NCBI GenBank assembly: GCA_028279065.1
Contig: JANQSY010000022.1
Span: 1-64,000, forward strand
Length of the DNA: 64,000 nt
Direction of reading: 5' to 3'
Source: Cytophagales bacterium
GTDB lineage: Bacteria; Bacteroidota; Bacteroidia; Cytophagales; CCMP332
Within the stretch, counting starts at the first letter, position 1. Each line of letters opens with the position of its first letter. The notes below the pieces were generated by a model. It was not told where the DNA came from. It searched no databases and saw only the letters and a list, made by a program, of their open reading frames with translations. A program made the translations under genes and the position numbers. Below are positions 1 to 8,402 of this stretch, in pieces.

Positions 1-673
1 CGGAATCCGCCTTGTAGATGATACCTGCCATAGTGGTGAAACTGGCTCCCAGCAGAACATCTCCTGCGATGGTACCGAGGATAGGAGTAAGTGTGGCTCC
101 GATAGAAGGTGGTATCATCACTGATTCAACCACGTTCAGGCTTCCATTCGTACCCCTACTTGTCCTCTTGATCTGGATCGCTTGGTTAATGGCTCCAGTC
201 AAAAGAGTAATATCCGGGTTTACCCCGATGGACTCACCCTGAACAGAGGTCAGAACATCTCCACTGGAAAGGTCTCCTTTTGGCACATCACCAGGGATAA
301 TATGATAAGCAAGAACACCTCTAATGATGTCCGGATTGATCAACTCGATCCTATCAGGAAATCCATCTACCATAAGAAGGTTAATGAAAGCATCGTTATC
401 AGGCGCAAACATTGAATACTCAGCTGTGTCTGCACCATTGATAAGATTGATAAGGGCGCTTGCACCATTTCTTACAGAGTCCAGAAGCAAGTATTTTTCA
501 AGAGAATCAAGATTTGCATCATCCTGGATCAATTGCCAAACCGTCTTTGTCGGATTAGAAGGTGAAGGATTATCGTCATCATCATCACTGCAACCCTGGA
601 ATATTCCAGCAATAGCGATGGCAAGGATTGAAACCCAAAGGCCACCTAATTTCAATAAGTTCATTTTTTTCAT
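1..673 (-). CDS. Fasciclin (FAS1) domain lipoprotein, C-terminus cut by window edge
   Basis: Read from the reverse strand. The frame is open from an ATG at 673 to the left edge (about 224 codons). The N-terminus has a hydrophobic stretch followed by GIFQGC and a run of five aspartates. This is a lipobox, with the cysteine as lipidation site, and the acidic residues are typical of surface-exposed Bacteroidota lipoproteins. A FAS1 domain follows, recognised by YSMFAPDNDAF, LAYHIIPGDV and LNVVESVMIPP. A second FAS1-like unit seems to start at the edge (LLGASFTTMAGIIYKAD). FAS1 domains mediate adhesion and ligand binding, so a cell-surface adhesin is likely, but the partner is unknown. An in-frame ATG at 664 is an alternative start. 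Confidence 0.85.
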   Translation of the reverse strand, partial: MKKMNLLKLGGLWVSILAIAIAGIFQGCSDDDDDNPSPSNPTKTVWQLIQDDANLDSLEKYLLLDSVRNGASALINLINGADTAEYSMFAPDNDAFINLLMVDGFPDRIELINPDIIRGVLAYHIIPGDVPKGDLSSGDVLTSVQGESIGVNPDITLLTGAINQAIQIKRTSRGTNGSLNVVESVMIPPSIGATLTPILGTIAGDVLLGASFTTMAGIIYKADS

Positions 674-715
674 AATTGAAGTAGTTATGTTGTCTTCTTT
701 TTCAAAATGGGAGGG

Positions 716-723
716 CAAAGGTA
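716..723 (-). promoter_or_regulatory. Bacteroidota -7 promoter element for the FAS1 lipoprotein
   Basis: The reverse strand reads TACCTTTG, an exact match to the TAnnTTTG -7 element of Bacteroidota housekeeping promoters. Transcription would start near 709, giving a leader of about 36 nt. No clear -33 TTTG is present at the expected distance, so the assignment rests on the -7 box alone. Confidence 0.45.
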
Positions 724-812
724 AGAAACCGAGTAAAGATATTCAGTCTTCCGACTCTGGATTCCCTTCAACATTTAGGCGGAAAAGTACATAACAGGAG
801 TTTCAAAATTTA

Positions 813-844
813 TTTTACTTCCCAATTAATGCGTTCTATCTTTG
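813..844 (+). promoter_or_regulatory. Candidate promoter for the first tandem T9SS cargo gene
   Basis: TATCTTTG at 837-844 matches the TAnnTTTG -7 consensus. A T-rich TTTT stands about 20 bp upstream, where the -33 TTTG would lie. The predicted start is near 851, about 45 nt before the ATG. With the element at 716-723 this makes the 674-894 gap a divergent promoter region. Confidence 0.45.
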
Positions 845-894
845 CGCCATAATCAATATGGAAATCTTATAATCCACTTTTTACAAATCAATTT

Positions 895-2760
895 ATGATG
901 AAAAAATTACTTACAATATTTATCCTTAGCCTTCTTTTATCCTTCCAGTCTATGGCTGGTGGAGGACCTGACGCATATGGCTATGTCTGGTTTGATGACA
1001 CGGATACATCTGCCGTCACATACAGTTGGATCGATATCACAAGCAAGCCTGGTGTTGTCTCTGTCCCTGTCAATGCCGCTCCAGGGGGGCTTGGTGATGA
1101 CAACTCGGCGGGACCTTTCAGCATAGGTTTTGACTTCCACTATTATTGGGCCGACTTCAACATGGTCAGACTTGGATCCAATGGTTGGGTCTCTTTTGGG
1201 AATACAGGAAATATAGCGAGCTGTTTCCCAACGATTTCCAATACCAGTTCTCCCCATAATTACATGGCACCTTTTATGTCAGACCTAAACTGTGGTCCTG
1301 ATGGTGCGACCCCAAACCCCGGTTCGGTCTTCTACTGGACCAACAACGCAGACACCTTTATTGTCAGCTATATCAATGTTCCCTTTTGGACCCAGACTTC
1401 TGCCCATACGGGTTCAAACACCTTCCAGGTTATCCTTACAAATACCGATAGCTCAGTTACATTCCAATATGGTGCGGTTGAGCAATCTCTGACTTATCCA
1501 TGTAACGGTACCGGAACAACAGATTGGAAATTCGTACAGGGTATTAAGGCAATCAACGGAACAACAGGATTACAGGTAAATGCAACCCAGGATAATCTTC
1601 CTGCTGATAACTCAGCCGTTAAGTTCTTTTATCCGGATTCCATCCTTCTTCAGATTGAGGATGCCTCAGCTTTTGCTGCTTTGAACATCGAGAACGGCGG
1701 ACAATTCCTGATGAAGGACGACAAATTTGTTCCCCAGGCTTACGTGGCTAATGTGGGAAATGTGGATATCACTACCCCTACCACTGTTAATGCAGTAGTT
1801 CCTACCCTGGGTTATACCAGTTCGGTTCAGATCCCCGCTATCCTCAAGGGACAGACCTTCCTGGTTCAATTCCCAGATACACTTACCGCGATCAATGTTG
1901 GGGGGCATAGCTTTAATCTGACAATTTCAAATTCAAACGATGCTAATCCAACCAACAACTCAAACAGCACTTCGATCTCTGTAGTAGAACCTGACGGAAA
2001 TGGACATGTGAGGTTGACCTACATTGAAGAAACGACTCCAGGCGGATTGATCTCTTGGGGAGGAGCTGGCCAGGACGGTGCAGGGATCAAGATCGACCCT
2101 CCTTATTATCCCATGGTTATAAGAGGAATTGAGCATTTCGTAACTGCCGATCCAAACTCTACAGGATATACCGGTGGTGTAAGACTTCCGGACCCTAATG
2201 GCGATCCGGGACCAAGCGTGGCCAACGTCGTGGTTCCTGCCGGACAGGTGAATCTCAATGCTTGGCACAGGGTCGATTTCCAGGATTCTGTCAAGATAGA
2301 TTCAAGCTTTATCTACGTGGAATGGCTTCAGGGAGGTGCTGGAACTACTCTTGGGGCAGAAACCCCAGGTGCATATCCTCCAGGAAACAGAACCTTTGAG
2401 GTTATCGCTGGATCGTGGGCACCATACAGGACTGCCGGTTCCGATGCTTTCATTGCAATCTATATAGATACAGCAACCACCACCATGGTTGGAATTCAGG
2501 ATGTTTTCGAAGGGAACGTTTCACTTTATCCAAACCCAAGTACAGGCTTGTTCACTGTATCTGGTGAGGTGAAAGTAGATGGTCAACTGAATTGGGTAAT
2601 CACAGATCAGTTGGGCAGGAAGGTGAAATCCGTTTCTTCGGTAATTCAAAATGGAAGGATCGATACCACCATTGATCTTCATGGTCAGCCTTCAGGTATC
2701 TACTACCTTGTCCTGGGCCAATCAAGCGGACAGAAAGTATTCAAACTGGTTAAGAAATAG
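895..2760 (+). CDS. Secreted protein with type A T9SS sorting domain (tandem paralog 1)
   Basis: A 621-residue exported protein. A signal peptide (MKKLLTIF..., cleavage probably after SMA near residue 22) precedes GGGPDAYGYVW. Residues about 25-225 look like a nidogen-like or jelly-roll beta domain, with GFDFHYYW, GSNGWVSFG, NYMAPFMSDL and YWTNNADTFIVSY. Residues about 275-360 resemble a CARDB-type beta sandwich. A third domain with several glycine-rich turns follows. The final 80 residues (from about 541, VSLYPNPSTGLF to VFKLVKK) are a Por secretion C-terminal sorting domain, which sends proteins through T9SS for surface anchoring. No catalytic motif is recognised. The next gene is a close paralog. 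A second in-frame ATG at 898 could be the start. Confidence 0.85.
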   Translation: MMKKLLTIFILSLLLSFQSMAGGGPDAYGYVWFDDTDTSAVTYSWIDITSKPGVVSVPVNAAPGGLGDDNSAGPFSIGFDFHYYWADFNMVRLGSNGWVSFGNTGNIASCFPTISNTSSPHNYMAPFMSDLNCGPDGATPNPGSVFYWTNNADTFIVSYINVPFWTQTSAHTGSNTFQVILTNTDSSVTFQYGAVEQSLTYPCNGTGTTDWKFVQGIKAINGTTGLQVNATQDNLPADNSAVKFFYPDSILLQIEDASAFAALNIENGGQFLMKDDKFVPQAYVANVGNVDITTPTTVNAVVPTLGYTSSVQIPAILKGQTFLVQFPDTLTAINVGGHSFNLTISNSNDANPTNNSNSTSISVVEPDGNGHVRLTYIEETTPGGLISWGGAGQDGAGIKIDPPYYPMVIRGIEHFVTADPNSTGYTGGVRLPDPNGDPGPSVANVVVPAGQVNLNAWHRVDFQDSVKIDSSFIYVEWLQGGAGTTLGAETPGAYPPGNRTFEVIAGSWAPYRTAGSDAFIAIYIDTATTTMVGIQDVFEGNVSLYPNPSTGLFTVSGEVKVDGQLNWVITDQLGRKVKSVSSVIQNGRIDTTIDLHGQPSGIYYLVLGQSSGQKVFKLVKK

Positions 2761-2781
2761 GTTCTATTTGAGCAAAAGATC

Positions 2782-2820
2782 ATCCCCCGGTTCTTACTAT
2801 TAGGATCGGGGGATTTTTTT
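2782..2820 (+). terminator. Rho-independent terminator after cargo paralog 1
   Basis: Arms ATCCCCCG (2782-2789) and CGGGGGAT (2807-2814) pair perfectly across a 17-nt loop and run into a seven-T tract ending at 2820. The outer arm is shared with the terminator after the second paralog. Confidence 0.85.
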
Positions 2821-2823
2821 TAC

Positions 2824-2854
2824 TTTTCATTGAACCAGGGAATGGTTACCTTTA
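2824..2854 (+). promoter_or_regulatory. Weak candidate promoter for cargo paralog 2
   Basis: TACCTTTA at 2847-2854 matches TAnnTTTG except for the last base, and TTTT at 2824-2827 lies 19 bp upstream. The arrangement resembles the promoter proposed for paralog 1, which would fit duplication of the promoter with the gene. Confidence 0.3.
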
Positions 2855-2890
2855 AATTGATCATTAAGCTCATTTTCAGAACTCATTATC

Positions 2891-4768
2891 ATGAAAAAAC
2901 TACTATACTCTATTTTCCTTATCCCGGTTTGTCTTTTGCCCGCATTTTCCGGAGGAGGACCTGATGCATTTGGCTATGTATGGTATAATGACACAGATAC
3001 GTCAATTGTAGCATACAATTGGATCGACATATCAACTAAGGCTGGTGTTGTAACCATACCTTCAGGTGGTATTCCCCCTGCTTCTCCTGGATTGCAGGAT
3101 GATAACTCCTTTGGATTGATCAATATCGGTTTTGACTTTCATTACTATTGGGGAGATTTCGACCAGCTCAAAGTAGGTTCAAATGGCTGGCTTGGATTTG
3201 CCAATATTGGGAACATAGCGAGCTGTTTCCCAACGATGACCAATACCAGCCCACCACATAATTACATTGCTCCGATGATGTCGGATCTGAATTTTGCGGC
3301 AAATGGCAGCACCCAGAATCCGGGTTCTGTCCAATACTGGACCAATAATGCTGATACCTTTATCATTTCCTATGAAACAGTACCCTTTTGGACCCCGGCC
3401 AGCCCACATACAGGTGCCAATACCTTTCAGGTAATCCTATGTGGTACAGATAGTTCAATAACCTACCAATACGGGGCGGTTGAGCAGACGCTAACCTATA
3501 ACTGTGCCGGAGCCGGTACTACTGATTGGAAATACGTGCAGGGGATTAAAGCGATCAATGGAAGCACAGGATTGATGGTCAATGCAACCCATGACAATCT
3601 TGCCGGAGATAACACAGCGGTTAAGTTCTTTTATCCGGATTCCATTCTCCTTCAGATCCAGGACGCTGCAGCTGATGCAGTATTGAACTCAGATAATGGG
3701 GGTGAGTTTGTATTAAAAGACGAACCCTATGTTCCCCAGGCATATGTGGCTAATGTTGGTAACGTGGACATCAGTACACCGACCACGGTCAACTGTAATA
3801 TCATTGGCCTTGGGTACGTCAGTTCTGTAACCATTCCGGCCATTCTTCAAGGACAGACATTCCTTGTCCAGTTTCCGGATACCCTTGTACCGTCGGTTTC
3901 CGGGGACTTTAGTTTCAGCATGTCAATTTCCAATTCGAATGATGCAAATCCGTCAAATAATTCTACTGCCGCTGAGATCAATGTGGTTGAACCGGATGCC
4001 AATGGCAATCTGCGCTTGAGTTATGCCAGTTCAGCTACTCCACTGGGAGTTTCATGGACCAATGGAGATACGGACGATGGGATCGGAATAATGGTAGAGC
4101 CCCCCTTCTACCCCATGGTGATCCGGAGTTTAGAGCATTTGGTGGTAGCAGATGCCAATAATTCAGGGTATATCGGTGATGTACGTCTACCCGATCCAAA
4201 TGGAGATCCCGGACCAGTTGTTGGATCGGTCGTAGCTCCCGGAGGAACCTTTACCCCTGGTACCTGGAACCAACTGGCTCTTACCGATTCTGTTAAGATC
4301 GATTCGGGAAATGTATATGTAGGAATGTATATGGGCGGAACAGGTGTCACGATGGGTAGAGAAGATGCTACTACAAATCCAAACGGAAACAGAAGCTATG
4401 AGATATTGGCAGGATCCTGGGCCCCTTTGAGGTTCGCGGGCTCTGATTCCTATATCGCCATTTATATCGATACCCCCTCCACCCAGCCTCCTCCTGTCGG
4501 GATCTGGGATATCGCTGATGGAGGCATATCCTTGTTTCCAAATCCTAGCGATGGTATTTTCAGGATCAATGGTAAAACCAAACAGGAAGGAGAGTTTGAG
4601 TGGGCAGTTGTAGACCAATTGGGAAGGACTGTCAAAAGATTATCCACCCGCATCTCCGGAGAATCATTTGGATTTGACGTGGACCTAAGGGATCATGAAT
4701 CCGGAGTTTATTACCTTGTGTTAGGGGACAGCCAGGGGCGAAAAGTCTTTAAACTGGTGAAAAAGTAA
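2891..4768 (+). CDS. Secreted protein with type A T9SS sorting domain (tandem paralog 2)
   Basis: This 625-residue protein aligns end to end with its upstream neighbour. It has a signal peptide, the same GGGPDAFGYVW start to the mature protein, the beta-rich N-terminal domain, the CARDB-like region, the variable third domain and a C-terminal sorting domain from about residue 546 (ISLFPNPSDG to VFKLVKK). By eye well over half the residues are identical, and the N-terminal domain is best conserved. Two stretches are identical in DNA (1213-1235 with 3215-3237, and 1618-1643 with 3620-3645), which suggests a fairly recent duplication or gene conversion. The function is unknown; a surface adhesin or structural role is a guess from the domain types. 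Confidence 0.85.
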   Translation: MKKLLYSIFLIPVCLLPAFSGGGPDAFGYVWYNDTDTSIVAYNWIDISTKAGVVTIPSGGIPPASPGLQDDNSFGLINIGFDFHYYWGDFDQLKVGSNGWLGFANIGNIASCFPTMTNTSPPHNYIAPMMSDLNFAANGSTQNPGSVQYWTNNADTFIISYETVPFWTPASPHTGANTFQVILCGTDSSITYQYGAVEQTLTYNCAGAGTTDWKYVQGIKAINGSTGLMVNATHDNLAGDNTAVKFFYPDSILLQIQDAAADAVLNSDNGGEFVLKDEPYVPQAYVANVGNVDISTPTTVNCNIIGLGYVSSVTIPAILQGQTFLVQFPDTLVPSVSGDFSFSMSISNSNDANPSNNSTAAEINVVEPDANGNLRLSYASSATPLGVSWTNGDTDDGIGIMVEPPFYPMVIRSLEHLVVADANNSGYIGDVRLPDPNGDPGPVVGSVVAPGGTFTPGTWNQLALTDSVKIDSGNVYVGMYMGGTGVTMGREDATTNPNGNRSYEILAGSWAPLRFAGSDSYIAIYIDTPSTQPPPVGIWDIADGGISLFPNPSDGIFRINGKTKQEGEFEWAVVDQLGRTVKRLSTRISGESFGFDVDLRDHESGVYYLVLGDSQGRKVFKLVKK

Positions 4769-4787
4769 TCCATATTCCTCTTTTTCT

Positions 4788-4843
4788 TCCCCCGGGTCCA
4801 TGCTTAAGGAATTTTCCTTGAAGGGGCTCGGGGGATTTTTTTT
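4788..4843 (+). terminator. Terminator after cargo paralog 2, with nested hairpin
   Basis: The outer arms TCCCCCG (4788-4794) and CGGGGGA (4829-4835) are followed by eight T residues. The loop contains a second hairpin, AAGGA (4806-4810) with TCCTT (4815-4819), extendable by CTT/AAG. The outer stem matches the terminator of the first paralog. Confidence 0.8.
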
Positions 4844-4848
4844 AAACC

Positions 4849-4856
4849 TAATTTTG
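4849..4856 (+). promoter_or_regulatory. -7 element upstream of the pterin genes
   Basis: TAATTTTG fits the TAnnTTTG consensus and ends 21 bp before the ATG at 4878. The expected -33 position falls inside the preceding terminator and shows no TTTG, so the call is tentative. Confidence 0.35.
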
Positions 4857-4877
4857 AGCTCGCTTGTTTAAACAACA

Positions 4878-5291
4878 ATGAAGGTCTCTGTAATCAGGAG
4901 GGAAAGATTCAACGCTGCGCATAGATTGTACCGCAAGGATTGGGATGATGCTCGGAATGAGGAGGTGTTCGGGCTTTGCTCAAACCCAAGTTATCATGGG
5001 CACAATTATGAATTCTTTGTGAAGGTTTCCGGTGAAATAGACCATGACACCGGGTTGGTTTATGACCTCAAAAAGCTAAAAGAAATTATCAGGGACAATA
5101 TTATTGATAAATTTGACCATAGGAATCTAAACCTGGACACCCAGGAATTCAAAGATCTTAACCCAACAGCTGAGAATATCGTCAAAGTAATTTACGATCT
5201 TCTTAGGCCCAAGATCGAAAGCGAATTTCAGGTATCCATCAAGCTTTATGAAACAGAAAGAAATTTTGTTGAGTACCCAGCAGATCAATGA
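4878..5291 (+). CDS. 6-pyruvoyl-tetrahydropterin synthase family protein, animal-PTPS-like
   Basis: At 137 residues this has the usual size of the PTPS/QueD family. The zinc ligands His15 (in FNAAHRLY), His40 and His42 (HGHNY) are present. So are the catalytic Cys34, the Asp80-His81 pair (DHRNL) and Glu125 (YET). The segment FGLCSNPSYHGHNY has a C-x5-HGH spacing, which I recall from animal PTPS, rather than the C-x3-HGH of typical QueD. The GEID..TG and DH.NL motifs also resemble the animal enzymes. PTPS converts dihydroneopterin triphosphate to 6-pyruvoyl-tetrahydropterin; QueD makes 6-carboxy-tetrahydropterin for queuosine. The next gene, folE, makes the substrate of either, and the reading frames overlap by 44 bp. 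QueD function is not excluded. Confidence 0.85.
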   Translation: MKVSVIRRERFNAAHRLYRKDWDDARNEEVFGLCSNPSYHGHNYEFFVKVSGEIDHDTGLVYDLKKLKEIIRDNIIDKFDHRNLNLDTQEFKDLNPTAENIVKVIYDLLRPKIESEFQVSIKLYETERNFVEYPADQ

Positions 5292-5937
5292 GTATCTGGA
5301 CGAAGTTGGTGAAAGCCATATCTCCACCTCATATGATACTCCTTTAAGAAGTGATGCTTTTGATCTAAGCGATGATGAAAAGGTGGAGATCATTGAAGGG
5401 CATTTTCGTGCCATAATGGAGACTCTGGGTCTTGACCTTGAGGATGATAGCTTGAAAGGAACTCCCAGAAGGGTCGCCAAAATGTATGTAAAAGAGGTGT
5501 TCAGAGGCTTAAATCCAAAGAATAAACCCCATGCCCGACTTTTTAGCAATAAGTACGATTACGATCAGATGATCGTAGAAAAGGATATTACTTTCTACTC
5601 CTATTGCGAACACCATTTCGTACCAATTTTTGGTAAGGCCCATGTGGCTTATATATCCAGTGGTAAGATCATTGGTCTTAGTAAGATCAATAGAATCGTT
5701 CAATACTTTGCTCAGCGACCTCAAGTACAGGAAAGATTGACCGTCCAGGTTGCTGAGGAAATGAAAAAAGCTCTGCAAACGGAGCATGTTGGTGTGGTCA
5801 TGGATGCCACCCACCTTTGTGTAGCCTCAAGAGGAGTTGGCGATACCAGTTCAAAAACAGGCACTGCTTACTTTTCAGGAAAGTTCAAGGATGAAAACGT
5901 TAAGCGGGAATTCTTAAATTACATCAACGTTTCATAG
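5248..5937 (+). CDS. folE: GTP cyclohydrolase I
   Basis: FolE converts GTP to 7,8-dihydroneopterin triphosphate, the first step of folate and biopterin synthesis. The 229-residue product has the zinc site Cys120 and His123 (SYCEHHFVPI) and Cys191 (HLCVASRGV), plus GLSKINRIVQYFAQRPQVQE and the TGTAYFSG region near the end. Its only upstream ATG, at 5248, lies 44 bp inside the previous gene. The ATG at 5288 is in another frame and the next in-frame ATG falls within the conserved domain. The start is therefore 5248 or an alternative codon such as one of the TTGs at 5266-5271. The overlap implies cotranscription and probably translational coupling with the PTPS-like gene. Confidence 0.93.
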   Translation: MKQKEILLSTQQINEYLDEVGESHISTSYDTPLRSDAFDLSDDEKVEIIEGHFRAIMETLGLDLEDDSLKGTPRRVAKMYVKEVFRGLNPKNKPHARLFSNKYDYDQMIVEKDITFYSYCEHHFVPIFGKAHVAYISSGKIIGLSKINRIVQYFAQRPQVQERLTVQVAEEMKKALQTEHVGVVMDATHLCVASRGVGDTSSKTGTAYFSGKFKDENVKREFLNYINVS

Positions 5938-5940
5938 ACT

Positions 5941-5976
5941 AGCCATATAGCTGGCTCCCCAGGCTTATTAGCCGGG
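5941..5976 (+). other. Two adjacent small hairpins between folE and the S9 peptidase gene
   Basis: AGCCA (5941-5945) pairs with TGGCT (5952-5956). Immediately after, CCC-GGCT (5958-5965) pairs with AGCC-GGG (5970-5976) across a TATT loop with one bulged A. Neither is followed by a T tract, so this is not a standard terminator. It could slow Rho or stabilise the mRNA end. Confidence 0.4.
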
Positions 5977-5996
5977 TGAAATAATTCATAATTAAA

Positions 5997-8366
5997 ATGA
6001 GAAAACCTCTAACCCTACTAGTCTCTCTATGCCTATGCCTTAATGTTGCTCAGGCCATTGCCCAGTGCAAGGGATCCTCTCCCCTGGACCTGAAAACGAT
6101 AATGACAGGCTATGAGTTTATCGGTCAAAGACCAGACAATGCTCGATGGAACCTTTCTTCTACCGGGCTTTACTTTGATTGGAACCCTGAAGACAAACTG
6201 GTAGGAGATAAATATTTCCATGATCTAGGATCCGGTGAGAGCAAAATTGTGGATCCTTCTGAATATGACCTGATGCCACCTCGGAGTTTTATAGAATCTT
6301 CTTCGGGCATGATTTACTATAGCAGTTCTGGTGATATTTTTTCTTTTGAGAAAGCTTCAGGAAGAATTGTAAGGATCACACAAACCTTTGATTATGAAAG
6401 GATCATAGGCCTGGATTCCGATGAAAAAGGAATTTATTACACACGTAGTTCCAATGTTTATCACCTGGATTTTGGGACTGCCAGGACCCGGCAGATCACA
6501 AATTTTTCAAAGGGTAACAAAAGCGGAAAGGAAGAGGATAAAACCTGGATTGAAAAAGAGGAGTTGGAGCTCTTCAAGATCGTGAAAAAGAGAGAGGAAA
6601 CCGAAGAACTCAAAGACGAGATCGAAAAATTGGAGGATGAGGGAAAAGCAAAAAAGTGGTATTACGGAAAGGCTTATTTGACCAGCTTCTCTATAACTCC
6701 GAATGGGCGATTTGTGATCTTCAAAGAGGTAAATTCAAACAAGAATCCCTCCACCAAGGGGATGGATTTTGTGACCAACGAGGGTTATGCAAAGAGCCTT
6801 GATGGAAGGGCGAAAGTGGGATTAAAAAGGGATGACCAAAAGTTGGCGATCTACGATACCCAAAATGACACAGTTTTCTATGCTTCTACGGCACAGCTTC
6901 CAGGGATATATGATAAGGCTGAGTTCCTTAAAGAATATCATCAAGGAAAGGACAAATACATGGATACATATCCCCAACCCAAAGGGGTTTATTTTCATGG
7001 CCCAAAGATCTCTGGGTCCGGAAGGATCGTCATGGACATCAAGTCTTATGACAATAAGGATCGCTGGATAGCGGAACTTGACCCCGAAAAGGGTGAATTC
7101 GTTTCCATTGACCACCAGCATGATGAAGCATGGATCGGTGGACCTGGAATAGTGGGATGGACCTCAGTTCCGGGGAATTATGGATGGTTTGAGGATCAGG
7201 ACAAGATCTTTTTCCAATCAGAGGAAACAGGATTTTCCCACCTATACAGCTATGATCTGAAAACCAGGAAAAAGAAAGCCTTGACCAAGGGGAAATTTGA
7301 AGTTTATGGAGCAGAACTAAACAATGATAATTCTGGGTTCTGGTTGGTTTCCAATGAAGGTGGACCGGCTGAAAGGCATCTTTATTCCCTGGATGTTGAA
7401 AGCCTGGAAAGAAGAAAGATCACCTCAATGCCAGGAAAACATGATATAGAGATCTCACCAGATGAGAAATGGGCGGTTTCAAGATATTCCTACTCCAATA
7501 AGCCCTGGGAGTTTTTCCTGATTCCATTGGAGGGAAATGGGGAAGTAAAGCAGATCACCAGATCAAACAAGCCTGAATTTGAGAAGTATAGCTGGCGAGT
7601 ACCGGAGATCATCAAGTTCAAGGCCGAAGATGGCGAAGAGGTCAGTGCAAGGATCTACAAGCCTGAAAATGCAAAGAAAAACGGAGCCGCCGTGATATTC
7701 GTACACGGCGCAGGTTATCTTCAAAATGTCCATAGTTGGTGGAGCAGTTATTACCGTGAATACATGTTCCACAACCTATTAACAGACCATGGTTATACTG
7801 TCCTGGATATCGATTATAGGGGCAGCGAAGGCTATGGAAGGGATTGGAGAACAGGGATCTACCGCCACATGGGTGGCAAAGACCTCAGTGACCAGATTGA
7901 TGGGGCTAAATACTTGATCGAAAACCAGGGTATTGAGAAAGAAAGAATAGGAATTTATGGAGGATCATATGGGGGTTTCATTACCCTGATGGCCTTGTTC
8001 AAAAACCCTGGGGTCTTCCAGGGCGGGGCTGCCCTAAGGTCCGTAACAGACTGGGCGCATTATAACCATCCTTACACCTCAAATATTCTTAATACTCCCG
8101 AGGAAGACCCAAAAGCTTTCAGACAGAGTTCTCCGATCTACTTTGCGGAAGGACTTGAAGACAGACTATTGATGTTACACGGAATGGTCGATATGAACGT
8201 TCAGTTCCAGGATATTGTTCGTTTATCCCAACGTTTGATCGAATTGGAAAAGGAAAACTGGGAATTGGCATCATTCCCCATTGAGGGACATGGTTTCAAA
8301 GAATCCAGCTCCTGGCATGATGAATACAGGAGGATTTTTGAATTATTTTGTGAAGAGCTGGAATAA
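5997..8366 (+). CDS. S9 family serine peptidase, dipeptidyl peptidase IV-like
   Basis: The protein is 789 residues. A signal peptide (MRKPLTLLVSLCLCLNVAQAIAQ) indicates export, probably to the periplasm. The N-terminal half is a beta-propeller of the DPP4 type, with a charged Lys/Glu-rich insertion around residues 175-225. The C-terminal alpha/beta hydrolase domain carries the catalytic serine in GGSYGG (Ser657), aspartate in GMVDMN (Asp732) and histidine in EGHGF (His765). Such enzymes cut small peptides, often after proline or alanine, and support peptide feeding. It lies 59 bp after folE with no terminator and is followed 36 bp later by a LOG-family gene. Confidence 0.9.
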   Translation: MRKPLTLLVSLCLCLNVAQAIAQCKGSSPLDLKTIMTGYEFIGQRPDNARWNLSSTGLYFDWNPEDKLVGDKYFHDLGSGESKIVDPSEYDLMPPRSFIESSSGMIYYSSSGDIFSFEKASGRIVRITQTFDYERIIGLDSDEKGIYYTRSSNVYHLDFGTARTRQITNFSKGNKSGKEEDKTWIEKEELELFKIVKKREETEELKDEIEKLEDEGKAKKWYYGKAYLTSFSITPNGRFVIFKEVNSNKNPSTKGMDFVTNEGYAKSLDGRAKVGLKRDDQKLAIYDTQNDTVFYASTAQLPGIYDKAEFLKEYHQGKDKYMDTYPQPKGVYFHGPKISGSGRIVMDIKSYDNKDRWIAELDPEKGEFVSIDHQHDEAWIGGPGIVGWTSVPGNYGWFEDQDKIFFQSEETGFSHLYSYDLKTRKKKALTKGKFEVYGAELNNDNSGFWLVSNEGGPAERHLYSLDVESLERRKITSMPGKHDIEISPDEKWAVSRYSYSNKPWEFFLIPLEGNGEVKQITRSNKPEFEKYSWRVPEIIKFKAEDGEEVSARIYKPENAKKNGAAVIFVHGAGYLQNVHSWWSSYYREYMFHNLLTDHGYTVLDIDYRGSEGYGRDWRTGIYRHMGGKDLSDQIDGAKYLIENQGIEKERIGIYGGSYGGFITLMALFKNPGVFQGGAALRSVTDWAHYNHPYTSNILNTPEEDPKAFRQSSPIYFAEGLEDRLLMLHGMVDMNVQFQDIVRLSQRLIELEKENWELASFPIEGHGFKESSSWHDEYRRIFELFCEELE

Positions 8367-8402
8367 GGATTTCAGCTTTTTCTTTCTCCAAAGGATAACA
8401 GG

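Noticed and set aside
324-794. A 156-codon plus-strand open frame over the left-edge gene
   Set aside because: It is the shadow of the FAS1 lipoprotein on the opposite strand, which has a lipobox and clear FAS1 motifs.
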